Assembly (NCBI RefSeq): GCF_029852145.1
Contig: NC_079975.1
Coordinates: 17,233,275-17,297,274 of the forward strand
Origin: Microplitis mediator
Lineage: Eukaryota > Arthropoda > Insecta > Hymenoptera > Braconidae
DNA: 64,000 bases
Direction of reading: 5' to 3'
Each line of letters begins with the position of its first letter. Position 1 is the stretch's first letter. The position numbers and the translations under genes are program-made. A model generated the notes under the pieces. The model saw only the letters and a list, made by a program, of their open reading frames with translations. It had not been told where the DNA came from and ran no database searches. Positions 12,201 to 21,192 of this stretch are shown piece by piece.

Positions 12201-13188
12201 GGCCAAGTAGATCAATTGAACAACAAATTCAAACACTCTGTTTGCCATTTTTGCGAATCGCGGCACTTTTACGTCATCATTTGTATTCACAACCTCTTCC
12301 CGATATACGAATACCTGAGGATGAATTTGTAAGACTTGTTTATTATCTCGAGCTCGTAACAGAAGGCATGGATTGGGATTGTTTTAATGCAGCAGTCGCA
12401 CTCAATTGGCAGAATGATGAAGTTGGTAAGGCAGTTCCTCAAATGTGGTGCGATCAGTTTCTTGCTTTTTATAGAAGAAGTCAAATTGCTGCTAAGAGAC
12501 TTATAGCTGATCAACACATATTTTGGCAGGCACCAAAGTTACTGAGTCTTCCTAGGGAATACGAGAAACTCTTTACGGTAATATTACAGTATATTAAAAT
12601 GTAAATATCTTAACGACTGAATTTTATTTTGATGCATTTTTTTAGTTTTATCATGCAAGACAGTGTTGCAAGTGTCATTTAGTACCTCCAGAAATCAGTA
12701 TCTGTCTACTATGTGGAACGATAGTCTGCCTAAAACAAAGTTGTTGTAAGCAACAGAATGTAGGAGAAGCTGTTCAAGTAAGTTCTTTTTTATTTCAAAC
12801 AACTTACCTACATTTTTGCCATATACTCTAAATTTATCTTTTTACAGCACTCGATTGATTGTGGTGGAGGCACTGGTATTTATTTAGTGGTAACATCAAC
12901 ATATATTATAGTAATACGAGGGCGTAGAGCTTGCTTATGGGGTTCTCTTTACCTGGATGATTTTGAAGAAGAAGATAAAGACTTAAAGTACGTAAATAGA
13001 AAATCATTAAGTTACTTTTTAAAAAATGATTAGACCTATAAATAATAAAAAAAATTGATTTGGAATATAGACGAGGTAGACCTTTATATCTTAGCCAAGA
13101 ACGATATCAACTTCTAGAACAACAATGGCTTGCTCACCGTTTTGATCACACGAAGAAAACATGGGTATGGCACCGTGATGCTCTGTGA
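261..13188 (+). CDS. UBR3: E3 ubiquitin-protein ligase UBR3, C-terminal part (5' end outside window)
   Basis: Exons that splice in phase: 261-417, 496-687, 1384-1530, 4350-4543, 10505-12577, 12646-12777, 12848-12987, 13071-13188. Together they give 1050 residues plus a TGA stop, all with GT-AG borders. The first part is an acidic linker. The 2-kb exon has a basic, charged helix (EREHREREEKRKKAKERQQK) followed by a split RING-H2: YDCVIC, then CGHHLHLDC, then GEYLCPLCRQLANSVLP. This order and wording match UBR3 rather than UBR1/2. The last three exons give the cysteine-rich C-terminal domain (CCKCH, CLLCGT, CLKQSCC) and end near WVWHRDAL. By family knowledge UBR3 is a cytoplasmic RING E3 of about 1900 residues, so roughly the N-terminal 45% (including the UBR box) lies upstream. 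Intron 4 is 6 kb and filled with transposons. An extra small exon there cannot be excluded, although the phases on both sides agree. Confidence 0.93.
750..1273. mobile_element. MITE-like TIR element in UBR3 intron
   Basis: The left end (ATCCCATATAACAATCTTG) and the reverse complement of the right end agree imperfectly. A second inner pair matches better: GTGTCTTTTCCTAC near 810 and GTAGGAAAAGACAC near 1193. The interior is GC-richer than the flanking intron and has many copies of the words CTTGC/GCAAG. It is non-coding. The short open frames on both strands here mirror each other and are not genes. Confidence 0.6.
1561..1892. repeat. Fragment of the AGGGTG...-type palindromic repeat
   Basis: It begins AGGGTGGTCCAAAAAAAA, like the ends of the large palindromes at 27459, 52205 and 61880. 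Its interior (around 1630-1720, with CCATATAAATAACAC) resembles 52540-52610 inside the 52205 element. No inverted partner is seen in the window, so it looks like a truncated copy. Confidence 0.5.
1893..3231. repeat. Long inverted repeat, right end truncated
   Basis: It starts TAGGGTGTCAAAAAAATCG. The well-paired arms are 2366-2596 and 2838-3231, with an unpaired centre of about 240 bp. The left portion 1893-2365 has no partner on the right, so the right arm is truncated. The right arm carries a MITE at 3059-3208 that the left arm lacks. Confidence 0.65.
3059..3208. mobile_element. CCCTGATTA-family MITE, 150 bp
   Basis: The ends are CCCTGATTAAAAAAAGCG and its inverse. Flanks are TT at 3057-3058 and 3209-3210. 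The uninterrupted twin arm at about 2366-2390 shows the pre-insertion sequence (one mismatch), so the target duplication is 2 bp. Relatives lie at 22923, 23130, 23540 and 24827. Confidence 0.8.
3232..4349 (+). other. UBR3 intron 3, right part
   Basis: It includes a short G-rich stretch (3400-3450), a C-run/T-run at about 4018-4040 and otherwise AT-rich DNA. No gene or clear element is recognised. Confidence 0.5.
4880..5085 (+). repeat. 10-bp tandem array, copy A left
   Basis: Units such as CCTGATCAGG and CATGCCTGTT follow each other at a 10-bp period. They are interrupted twice by a 19-bp spacer, CTGAAACGTTAAATACGCT. Every unit is close to its own reverse complement. A 66-residue open frame through it is an artefact of the repeat. 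Confidence 0.8.
5321..5393 (+). other. tRNA-like sequence inside element copy A (not a functional tRNA)
   Basis: An A-box-like stretch (TAGATCAACGGGTAGCGG) and a B-box-like stretch (GGTTTAAATCT) lie at tRNA spacing. The better preserved counterpart is at 18020-18092 in copy B. The U33 position and several stem pairs are wrong for a working tRNA. It could be a relic Pol III promoter. Confidence 0.6.
5463..6295. mobile_element. 833-bp near-complete palindrome, TA-flanked
   Basis: The ends are GACTGGGCTAAAAAAATCG and its inverse, flanked by TA at 5461-5462 and 6296-6297. The arms are about 415 bp with few differences. It has inserted into the AT-rich part of element copy A. It is non-coding. 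Confidence 0.8.
6358..6480 (+). repeat. 10-bp tandem array, copy A right
   Basis: Short array of CATGAGCATA / CCTGATCAGA-type decamers at the right end of element A. It corresponds to 16493-16615 in copy B. Confidence 0.7.
6981..8860. mobile_element. TACACGG...-ended element, interrupted
   Basis: The left end TACACGGAAAGAATTTTTG pairs with CAAAAAATTATTTCCATGTA at the right. The inner flanks carry ATTACTC/GAGTAAT words on both sides (7015-7150 and 8700-8840). The 7586-8486 element lies inside it. Confidence 0.5.
7586..8486. mobile_element. CACGGAAAG-ended element with CCCATAAT/ATTATGGG word array
   Basis: The ends CACGGAAAGAAAATTATGG and its inverse are flanked by TA on both sides. The interior is almost entirely alternating short words (CCCATAAT, ATTATGGGAAT, GGTTCCTATAAT) that are mutually complementary, apart from a 190-bp AT-rich centre near 8030-8220. 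It is non-coding. A degraded relative lies at about 54690-54790. Confidence 0.8.
9394..9750. mobile_element. CCCGATGAAAA MITE with TATACAATT word array
   Basis: The ends CCCGATGAAAAAAGATTT and its inverse are flanked by AT at 9392-9393 and 9751-9752. An inner inverted pair around GGCCCGATCCAATTG encloses a dense array of GTATACAATT/AATTGTATAC words. A second copy is at 24897-25126. Tyr/Ile/Leu-rich open frames across it on both strands are repeat artefacts. Confidence 0.85.
9925..10190. repeat. Dispersed repeat with (CA)n microsatellite
   Basis: It contains a CA/CG-rich microsatellite (about 9985-10030), then AGCTTCTTAGGACTTTAAAA and a terminal GCGGGAAGTTGAAA. The same blocks occur near 29985-30110. 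It is probably the tail of an unidentified retroelement. Confidence 0.45.
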
Positions 13189-13790
13189 CCCTTATCATCG
13201 AGTATAACTAGATTCCATAATCTTATTGACAAAAGTAACAATTTTTCTCAGCTGTTTAACTGAGATTACCTAGTTGTAACATCTTTTAAACAAGTTTAGA
13301 CGTAGCAATAAATTAATGAATTTTTCTAAAATAAATTTGTAGGTAACAAAAACATTGAGTTATAAGTAAGATTAAGTAAATATAAATATATCCATTAGAT
13401 AAATTTATTGCAAATAAATAAATTATAGTCTACAATCAATAAACTATGCTTAAGAAAAATATTTTAGTCACAAATAAATACTCAATTGGTGGTGATTATA
13501 AAATTTATAAAATAAATTACTTGACAACTAACAAGCATTTTTAGTCACTGAGAATACGTAAAATAGATTTCAGAGAATGGCATATATTTTTAGTACTTGT
13601 CACTCTATTTATTTTTAGGCAGAAATCTTTGACGATGCCAAGAACAACCATTAAGACACAAATTTTATTTTATTTATTTCTTTTTTTTATTTTTATTTCA
13701 ATGTATTCTCTGTAAATATGTAATTGAATGTTATATTAAATTAATATTGTAAAACAAAAATAAAAAAGATACTATATTGAGCAAAAAAAA
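13189..13790 (+). other. UBR3 3' UTR with poly(A) signals
   Basis: AT-rich non-coding sequence follows the UBR3 stop. It contains several AATAAA-type hexamers, the last clear one at 13759-13764. No reading frame of interest is present. Which signal is used cannot be told from sequence. Confidence 0.5.
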
Positions 13791-14366
13791 GAAAAATTAT
13801 AAAAATCCTGTAAAAGATTTGTACATAAATATTTGAATTAACATTTTTACAAATGTATGTTGATTCGTCAAGTGAAAATTTGATTTCTGAAACTAGATTA
13901 ATAAATGAAAGTCGGATATAGTTAATTTAATCCTTCAGAACATACGTCTCCCGTACCACAGTCTTTGCTATCGTGATGAGAGATAATCTCACGCCTATTG
14001 CGCAAGTACCAAGAGCGAAATTTGAAAAATATTTAAATTGTTTTAGGTTATATATCAAGTAAAATACAATATCAAATATTATTTATTTGAATACTAGGAA
14101 TTAAATAGTAATTCTTTATAAATTATTACATTTTTTATTTTAATTAAAATACTAGTATACAGGTACACTTGTAAACAACTTTTAGAATATTGTTTATTTG
14201 TACATCTATATACATTCAAAATGGCGGCTAAAAACCACGGAGACAGCTAAAATGAAACGATGTCATACGAACAGTAATTTTCTTGTGCCTGACTTAACTC
14301 ATGCGATGAGAGAAGCTCTCACAGTTAATAAACAAATAATTTTTTTATCATTCGCCAAATAGCTGT
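13791..14366. other. Intergenic, unassigned
   Basis: It contains moderately GC-rich patches (13940-14030 and 14220-14330, the latter starting ATGGCGGCTAAAAACC) with no sustained reading frame. I do not recognise it. Confidence 0.4.
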
Positions 14367-14554
14367 TTTTGTTCGCCAAATAGCTGTTTGCCCATTCAAC
14401 TGTTTCCACGACATTTGTGTGCGTTATACGATTATCTGCGTGCGACAAGTAAACTTGTCGCACTCAAATTTACTTGCCGTATGCAGATTATCGTATAACC
14501 CACAAAAATGTCGCGGTAACAGTTGAATGAGCAAAAAGCTACTTGGGGAACAAA
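14367..14554. repeat. 188-bp imperfect palindrome
   Basis: The arms read from GTTCGCCAAATAGCTG inward and pair with the right side through CGTTATACGATTATC and GATTATCGTATAAC to a centre near CGACAAGTAAACTTGTCG. It is non-coding and probably a MITE. Confidence 0.7.
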
Positions 14555-14602
14555 ACAGCGAGCACTAAAATAGTACTCATATCGCATTAATAATAAAAAA
14601 AT

Positions 14603-14728
14603 GTATGTTCAATTCGTGCGGTGTTGCCGATTACCCACTCGAGCAAATGAGCGCACTCACTTCGTTCGTGCGCTCAACTTTGCTCTCGTGGGCAATCGAC
14701 AACTTACCGCACTAGTTGTACAATATAC
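14603..14728. repeat. 126-bp palindrome
   Basis: Arms around GTTGCCGATTACCCACTCGA and its near inverse are centred on GCGCACTCACTTCGTTCGTGCGC. It is non-coding and probably a MITE. Open frames on both strands mirror one another. Confidence 0.7.
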
Positions 14729-14938
14729 TATTTTTCTTTATTTTTCAAGTTTAAAAACTTTTGTTTTTTTAGTATCATTTAGAGCATTAAATTTTATAAA
14801 GGTAAAAAAAATTTCAGGGGGTCATTCCATTTCAATTTAGAAAGAAAAAAAAGTGTATGAGAATCTCTCTACACGATAGTTTTGAAGGGTTAAGATATAA
14901 ACATAATACATTGAGGTCCTAGAAAAAAACAATCTATA

Positions 14939-14998
14939 CCCTAGCAGATCCGAATTACAGTAAATTACGGTAATTACCGTAATTTGGATCTGCTAGGG
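14939..14998. mobile_element. 60-bp palindromic MITE, CCCTAGCAG ends
   Basis: CCCTAGCAGATCCGAATTAC and its inverse make up the whole element, with a GGTAATTACC centre. It is flanked by TA on each side (14937-14938, 14999-15000). It is one of the smallest members of the CCC...GGG, 2-bp-duplication class in this window. Confidence 0.75.
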
Positions 14999-15000
14999 TA

Positions 15001-15538
15001 AATACCTAAGATCTTAATTCTGTATTCGGGAGACCGACATTCATCTCATTTTTCGATTATTGGAAATTTGATTTTATTTTATTTGACCATAAACACCAAT
15101 CGGTTATATACATTTATAACAATAATTCATTTTAAGTATAGAAATAATATAGCTTATAATAATTAATGACTAAAAAAGTTGAGAATTTCACTGCAGAGAA
15201 AACATAAAAATAAAAAATAATGAATCATACGTAACAGATAGATAATGGTGATACTATACTTGTATCAGTTAAATAGTGTGGTGTTTTTGACCCTTGAAAT
15301 AAGAAATGATAAGGAATCATCGAGGAAGTTAATATCCAAACAGTATTTGTTGACTAGATTAGCCATCCTGTTACTGGGACCGTAGTATTCACTCCGTGCG
15401 AAGTCATTGTAGGAGAAACCAAATTGATGCCAGCGTGAGTTACGGATAATTCCGGTACTATGGGAGGATATTTTATTCTTTTGGCGTATTAAATAGACGT
15501 GTTAATTTCAATTTTTTTTTTTTAATAATAAAAATAAA
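15001..15538. other. Intergenic sequence upstream of the THAP-like exon
   Basis: AT-rich with a somewhat GC-richer stretch at 15290-15480 that could be the 5' region of the THAP-like gene. No core promoter motif can be asserted. Confidence 0.35.
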
Positions 15539-15676
15539 ATGACTCATCTAAGTTGTTGTGTCGGAAACTGCGAACATAAGAGCAGAAAAACTTTTGCAGA
15601 TTTTATAAATTTCCGGTTGCGTCCTGGAAATCGAAACAAAGAAAAAAAAATTGATAGCTGCAGTAAGAAGGGAAAA
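15539..15676 (+). CDS. Possible first exon of a THAP-domain protein (or remnant)
   Basis: An ATG-initiated frame of about 46 residues contains MTHLSCCVGNC, then a PGNRNKEKKIDSCSKKGK stretch, and runs into a good donor (AAAA|GTAAGT at 15677). The C-x3-C start, a following F/L-R-P-G-N segment and the basic run resemble the N-terminal half of THAP C2CH zinc fingers, which bind DNA and occur in P-element transposases and domesticated relatives. The expected aromatic-proline (FxFP) motif is degenerate and the Trp of the usual WI is absent. I could not find the following exon with the remaining Cys-His and AVPTIF motif, so this may be a pseudogene fragment. Confidence 0.4.
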
Positions 15677-16482
15677 GTAAGTACTACCATAACCTTAATT
15701 TCAGTCATCAAAGTAACAGTGGAAATTGCAGGCATCAGGAAATTAATAGGTTTTTGAAGTGAAACTTCTTTACGGAGGCTAAAACTGAACGTTTTGAGGT
15801 GAAAAAGAGGAGGTAGTGCGAGAGGAGAAACATTGAGTGGAAGTTCAGAATGGATGAGAAGGGGAATCGCTTATCTAGCAAGCCTTATATATTTTAAAAA
15901 CTGAGGGGAGTTGAGAAGAGTCGAGTAGAATGGACGAGTGTAGTGCACATGCGCTGTAATTTAACCACGTTATTCATATATATCGGGGACATTAATCCGA
16001 GTCGGTTTCTAAGTTTCGAGATTTATTACCAACCTTAAATTTGACGGTTTCTGAGCTCTAAAATTTGAAATCCTTAAATTTGACCGTTTGATAAATAAGC
16101 TAAACGTAAAAAATGTTATCATGAAAATATAAGAAACGTAAATAATGTCTAAAGTGAACTAAATTTGTTGTAAAATATGATTTAAAAAATGCCATCTGGC
16201 AGCCAGAATGGAAGATAGATTTTTTTGAAAATTTTTAGCACCTTTCCTGATAGCCAGTTAAGCTCAAAAAACAGTCAAATTGAGCGTAAATTCAACGTCA
16301 AATTGAAGCCGCTATTTGACGTATATGACACATCAAAAATTGAGTAGCAAAATTTGACTGCAGTAGTAGCTCAAGTTGACCTAAATATTTTCAGATTCGA
16401 TCTTACCATTTCAGAAGGTAATTTTGACTTTCATTAGATACTGCGGTTTTATAAATTCTATCACTAGATCGCGAAAGCAGAA
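15677..16482. other. Intergenic; part of a degraded TGACGTCAA-type repeat
   Basis: No gene is seen. 16240-16440 has CTGATAGCCAGTTAAGC followed by several AATTGACGTAAATT-like words, similar to 22010-22200, 56840-56960 and 58400-58880. Confidence 0.4.
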
Positions 16483-16492
16483 CCCGGGAAAA

Positions 16493-16615
16493 AATGATCA
16501 GACCTGATCAGACATGAACAGGCATGAGTCTTCAGGCCTGATCAGACATGAAAAATGACCAGGCATGTTCAGGTCTGATCAGGTATGTTCATGTCTGTTC
16601 ATGCCCATCCGGGTA
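16493..16615 (+). repeat. 10-bp tandem array, copy B left
   Basis: About a dozen CATGAACAGG / CCTGATCAGA-type decamers with one interruption (AGTCTTCAGG). Confidence 0.75.
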
Positions 16616-16647
16616 AAAAAATTATATATAAAAAATGGCCCTATATA

Positions 16648-17937
16648 CACTGGTCACAGAAATTAAGGGATAGAAAAAAAATCCGAAATTTTTAGGTGAT
16701 TTTCAACATGTTGTAACTCGGTGAAAAATGGTCGTATAAAAAATCTAAAAAAAGCAAATTGTAGCCTCAAGTTTCTAGTTTTCAGATCTGGACCTCAAAA
16801 TTTTTTATCATGTACGGTTCCAGAGTACTCATAAGAAAACCAACGAAAAAAAAATTTTCAAAATTTTTGCTGGTCTTTCAATACCTCTATGGGCGACAAT
16901 AAATTTTTTTGAATAATTCGACTGTCTGACTTTTTTTGGAAATTTTATGCCCTTTAATTTGGTGGCCTTAAAAAGTCTCTACGCCGATTTGGCGCCGAGT
17001 TATCATTGATCAAAGCAAAAAAGTCCATTTTGGCTTTGATAATCAATAACTCCGGATGTATTAGTCGTACAGAGAATGGAAGCAGGGTTTTAAAAACTGG
17101 AAAACATTCTCTATTAGGCAAAATTAGTGGCATTTGATAGAAAAATTTTTTTTAAAGCGATATTGTTTGGTAAAAAACAGGTCAAAATTCACAAATTGAA
17201 GGATATTCGGAAATCTTGCTAGAACTTTGGATATAACGGATGAACAAAGGATATCTTCGACTTTTTTTCAACCTCAAAGTGTCCTGAAAAAACCCTGAAA
17301 ATTTCAAATCGCTGCGATTTTTCTTTCTTAGTGCCCCGAAGCTTTAAATTTATCGATTTTGTCAAAAATCACCATAATTGGTAGTTTCTCGGTTTTTGTT
17401 CATTTTTTCGATTTGAAAATGGTTTTTTTACCGATAATCTTCATTTCTTTGATCAAAAAGATCGATTATCAAAAAAAATTGTTTCCAGTTTCCAAAACCC
17501 TGCTTCCATTCTCTGTACGACTAATACATCCGGAGTTATTGATTATCAAAGCCAAAATGGACTTTTTTGCTTTGATCAATGATAACTCGGCGCCAAATCG
17601 GCGTAGAGACTTTTTAAGGCCACCAAATTAAAGGGCATAAAATTTCCGAAAAAAGTCCGACAGTCGAATTATTCAAAAAAATTTATTGTCGCCCATAGAG
17701 GTATTGAAAGACCAGCAAAAATTTTGAAAATTTTTTTTTCGTTGGTTTTCTCATGAGTACTCCGGAACCGTACATGATAAAAAATTTTGAGGTCCAGATC
17801 TGAAAACTAGAAACTTGAGTCTACAATTTGCTTTTTTTAGATTTTTTATACGACCATTTTTCACCGAGTTACAGCATGTTGAAAATCACCTAAAAATTTC
17901 GGATTTTTTTTCTATCCCTTAATTTCTGTGACCAGTG
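16648..17937. mobile_element. 1290-bp near-perfect palindrome, Tc1/mariner-like ends
   Basis: The ends CACTGGTCACAGAAATTAAG and its inverse are flanked by TA (16646-16647, 17938-17939). The arms of about 640 bp are nearly identical, with a centre near 17290. The CACT...AAATTAA...GGA start resembles the ends of the 31057 and 59037 palindromes. TA plus CACTGG suggests a Tc1/mariner relative (inference). No transposase is seen. Confidence 0.85.
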
Positions 17938-18019
17938 TAATTATATATGATTATGTATAACTATATTCAATTATACATGTATATAATTATTGCTATAAAA
18001 ATAAAAAAAATAAAAAATT

Positions 18020-18092
18020 CGGGCGTGTGCAGGATTTGAACCGTGGACCTTGCGCTCGAAAGTGTAACTCGCTACCCACTGACCTAAGAGAT
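18020..18092 (-). other. tRNA-like sequence in element copy B (not a functional tRNA)
   Basis: Read on the minus strand it has an A-box region (TTAGGTCAGTGGGTAGCG), a five-pair anticodon-like stem around a CGAGCGC loop (AGC in the anticodon place, but G instead of U33) and a good B box (GGTTCAAATCC). The counterpart in copy A is at 5321-5393 in the same position within the element, so it is an inherited component and not a chance insertion. Confidence 0.65.
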
Positions 18093-18175
18093 TTAGTTGA
18101 GAAGTAAGTTTCGTATAAACTTCAAGTAATAAAAATCTTATACGTGATAGATTCTTGGTCAACAAAATTTTAGAT

Positions 18176-18605
18176 CTATGAGCAGACATGAACAGCCATG
18201 AACAGACATGAACATATATGACCAGGCATGAACAGGCATGGACAGGTATGATCAGGCCTGAGCGTATTTAACGCTTCAGACATGAACAGGCATGAACAGA
18301 CATGACCAGGCATGGACAGGTATGATCAGACATGAGCGTATTTAACGCTTCAGACATGACCAGGCATGGACAGGTATGAACAGGCATGGTCAGACCTGAC
18401 TGTATTTAACGCTTCAGACATGAACAGTCATGAACAGGCATGATCAGGCCTGAGTGTATTCAACGCTTCAGACATGAACAGGCATGGGCAGGTATGATCA
18501 GGCCTGATCATGTCTAATTTCAGGCCTAATCATACATGAACAGGCATGATCAGGTCTAATTTCAGGCCTGATCATACATGAACAGGCATGGTCAGGTCTG
18601 ATCAT
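18176..18605 (+). repeat. 10-bp-phased tandem array with 19-bp hairpin spacers
   Basis: From 18181 the units fall exactly every 10 bp (AGCAGACATG, AACAGCCATG, AACAGACATG and so on), following a consensus NNCAGRYMTG. Spacers of the type AGCGTATTTAACGCTTCAG, themselves small inverted repeats, interrupt it at about 18260, 18333, 18400 and 18451. The same spacer occurs, reversed, in copy A. Confidence 0.85.
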
Positions 18606-18865
18606 TTTTTTCCGGGAAGAATCTACATATTTTAAATTGATGAATTTCATCTTCTATTATAAATACTGCACTATAAAGATCATGAATTCTTTGAAAATTA
18701 TGTAATATCGCATTAAATCCTATAAAGTTGTATAAAATTTCTTATGAGTTAAAAATTTTATAGCTCAATGTCTGTGTTATATCCTGGCTGTCAAGCAGGG
18801 ACCGTTTTCAGCTCACTAGATTATTTTATCGACCTATAGTCTATTCCCAAAATAAGGCACCTTAA

Positions 18866-19066
18866 GGGTGGGCCGCACCTAACGAAATCCTGAATTTAAG
18901 AATTCTAATTACTTTTTGAATATTTATGGGACTCGGATGATGAAAATCTTCCGAGGAAGTTCGTCTTCTGCTTTTAGTCGGAAGCTAATGAAATTGCTGT
19001 TATGATAATTATTTAATAAATAATTAGAATTCTTAAATTCAGGACTTCGTTAGGTGCGGCCCAGCC
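18866..19066. mobile_element. TTAA-flanked MITE, copy 1 (201 bp)
   Basis: The ends GGGTGGGCCGCACCTAACG and GGCTGGGCCGCACC (inverse) are flanked by TTAA on both sides. Copies 2 and 3 are at 20962 and 21193, each 201 bp. The TTAA target points to piggyBac (or Kolobok) mobilisation, which is inference. Confidence 0.85.
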
Positions 19067-19738
19067 TTAATTACAAACAATTAGAGTACCTCAAGTAGAT
19101 AATTATAATAACCTAAGAGTATATTATATATCATAAGAATTATTCTATTATTTGAATTGTTATATCATAAGAATATCTTCAACATACATATATTTTTAAA
19201 ATCAATAATCAAATAATAAACTAATCACCGGATGTACTTAATCCTACGTATGAGAACATTTTCCATTTTAATCTTCAAGTGTATTCAACTGAAGATAATT
19301 TAATCATTTCAAAATACTGCTGTAAAAACTATTAGTGATAATTTGTAGCAAACGCAGATGATATGAAAATGGACTTTGACTTTCAAACCAATAACTTTTC
19401 TCAGAAATTTATATCAGCAGAGGATTAAATCTCTTCTCGCGCTCGACGCATGGGTCTTATGCCCAATCGCCTCGCGCTGATAAGCAATGACGAGTTCAAC
19501 GACCAATGAGTGTGAACTCTGATCAACAATTTAACCCTGCTTAATAACTCTCATCTCACTATTTTTGTGATTAAAATACCTTATAACAACTCTCGCTCAC
19601 AGAGTAGGGGGTGAACTCTTCACGCTTAGATTAGACTCATTTTACGCCAGATTTTTTTGACATCAGAACTTATTAAAACTATCAAGTCTATAGTTATACC
19701 TTTTGTAAGTTTGACTACTGAACATATTTAATTTGTAT
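19067..19738. other. Intergenic, unassigned
   Basis: 19430-19560 has a GC-richer stretch (CGACGCATGGGTCTTATGCC) resembling the GATGCGCGGGTCTGATGCC block of the solo LTR at 57160, so a degraded LTR may be present. No gene is recognised. Confidence 0.4.
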
Positions 19739-20517
19739 CCCGAGTCGAAATATTATCCTTCGCAGATTTGAATCACGGTGGAAACACGGTGGGTTTGTTC
19801 CATTTTACCACTGTGATTACGCGGTGGATACACCGCGTTATTACAGTGGATACACTGTGTATACCCGGTGGTGAAATGAAACAAACCCACCATGTAACCA
19901 CGGTGGATCCACGGTGTTTACACTTCCACGGTGTTTCCACCGTGATTCAAATCTGCGAGGGTAGACGTAAATTGAACGTTCTTAACGTTTTAAACGTAAA
20001 TTGAACGTTTTGAACGTAAATTAAAGTTTTTAACGTTTTGAACGTAGATTGAAGTATCATAAATTGAAAACATATTTATCATAAAACTAAAACTCATTTA
20101 TACTTCCAATAAGAAAACATAAGCATATACCAAAAAATTTTTTTCATCGATTTTGTACTCCTGGATTATAATTTCGTCAATTCCCTAAAATTTTGTCGTC
20201 CGCTTTTCTGGCTCTTGAATAAAGAATTCGTATTTTGAAAAAAAAATGTTTTCAGTTTCATACTTCTATCTTTAACACTATATATGTATATCTATTCATA
20301 TATTATGATATCAAGGTGATGAAAATTGTGATTACAAATATTGAAATAAATTAATTGATGTTATCATTAAACTAAAATCATAACTCATGAAATTACCAAT
20401 TTTTTATTAACCAAAATACAAAAAAATCGTTCAAATTACTTTCAAAACGTTAAAAACGTTAAATTTACGTTTAAAACGTTAAGAACGTTCAACTTACGTC
20501 TAATATTTCGACTCGGG
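19739..20517. mobile_element. CCCGAGTCG-ended TIR element with AACGTT words
   Basis: The ends CCCGAGTCGAAATATTA and its inverse are flanked by AT (19737-19738, 20518-20519). The subterminal regions are runs of AACGTT/ACGTAAATTGAACG words in inverted orientation at the two ends. The left TIR is split by the 19756-19961 element; the right TIR shows the uninterrupted sequence. Confidence 0.75.
19756..19961. mobile_element. CCCTCGCAG-ended element with CACGGTGG word array, copy 1
   Basis: Inverted ends around TCGCAGATTTGAATCACGG. The interior is built of CACGGTGG, ATACACCGTG and TTACGCGGTG words at about 11-bp spacing. It splits the left TIR of the surrounding element between ATATTA and GACGTA with TA repeated at the right border. 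The larger relative is at 60897-61227. Confidence 0.8.
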
Positions 20518-20957
20518 ATCATAAGTGTATACTTTCAACTTCTAAATTCTATAGCTATCATTTGTGAATAAAGTTATTGTTATATCTAAATACAATACCA
20601 GTTATTTCGGGTCACCGTGAGGTGATTTGTTGTCGAGAACCCAATACCTAGAAATACTTCGAATCTAGCTGAGCTGAACATTAACATTGTGCAGTGAAAA
20701 CGTAACAGTTCGAGCCGAGCAACCGCCAGAATAAACTAATAGTTCATATAGGACTAAATCAGAATTTTCAATTATTTTTTCCGCAACTTAATATTTTTGT
20801 TTAATAATTATTGTCAGTAAAATTAAAATAAATTTTATCAAGCTATTTTCAGCGTTGAATTTTATAAAAATATGTTTTCATAGTTTCTCTAGCAAATTGA
20901 TTGGTCAGAATAAATCTATATTCAAATATAAGAGTGTATCTAGTTGTATTTTTCATC
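20518..20957. other. Intergenic, unassigned
   Basis: A GC-richer block at 20590-20750 is followed by AT-rich DNA. No gene, RNA or element border is recognised. Confidence 0.4.
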
Positions 20958-20961
20958 TTAA

Positions 20962-21162
20962 GGCTGGGCCGCATCTCACGAAATCTCGAATTTAAGAATT
21001 TTAATCATTTATTAAATAATTATCATAACAGCAATTTTTTTAGCTTCCAACTAAAAGCAGAAGACGAACTTCCTCGGAAGATTTTTATCATCAAAGTCCC
21101 ATAAATATTCAAAAAGTAATTAGAATTCTTAAGTTCGAGATTTCGTCAGGTACGGCCGAGCC
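20962..21162. mobile_element. TTAA-flanked MITE, copy 2 (201 bp)
   Basis: Same family as 18866-19066, with TTAA on both sides and GGCTGGGCCGCA ends. It has diverged from copy 3, which lies only 30 bp downstream. Confidence 0.85.
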
Positions 21163-21192
21163 TTAATAAAAGATATTCTCAACGATAATTAA

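Larger units (their letters stand above)
16483..18616. mobile_element. CCCGGGAAAAAATGATC-ended decamer-array element, copy B
   Basis: The ends CCCGGGAAAAAATGATC and its inverse (GATCATTTTTTTCCGGG) are flanked by AA at 16481-16482 and 18617-18618. The order is short decamer array, AT-rich block with an inserted palindrome (16648-17937), tRNA-like sequence on the minus strand, then a long decamer array. This is copy A inverted. No protein is encoded. Confidence 0.8.

Noticed and set aside
5321..18092. Functional tRNA genes at 5321, 18020 and 46264
   Set aside because: Box A and B resemblances are real, but stem pairing and the U33 position fail, and each lies inside a repeated element.
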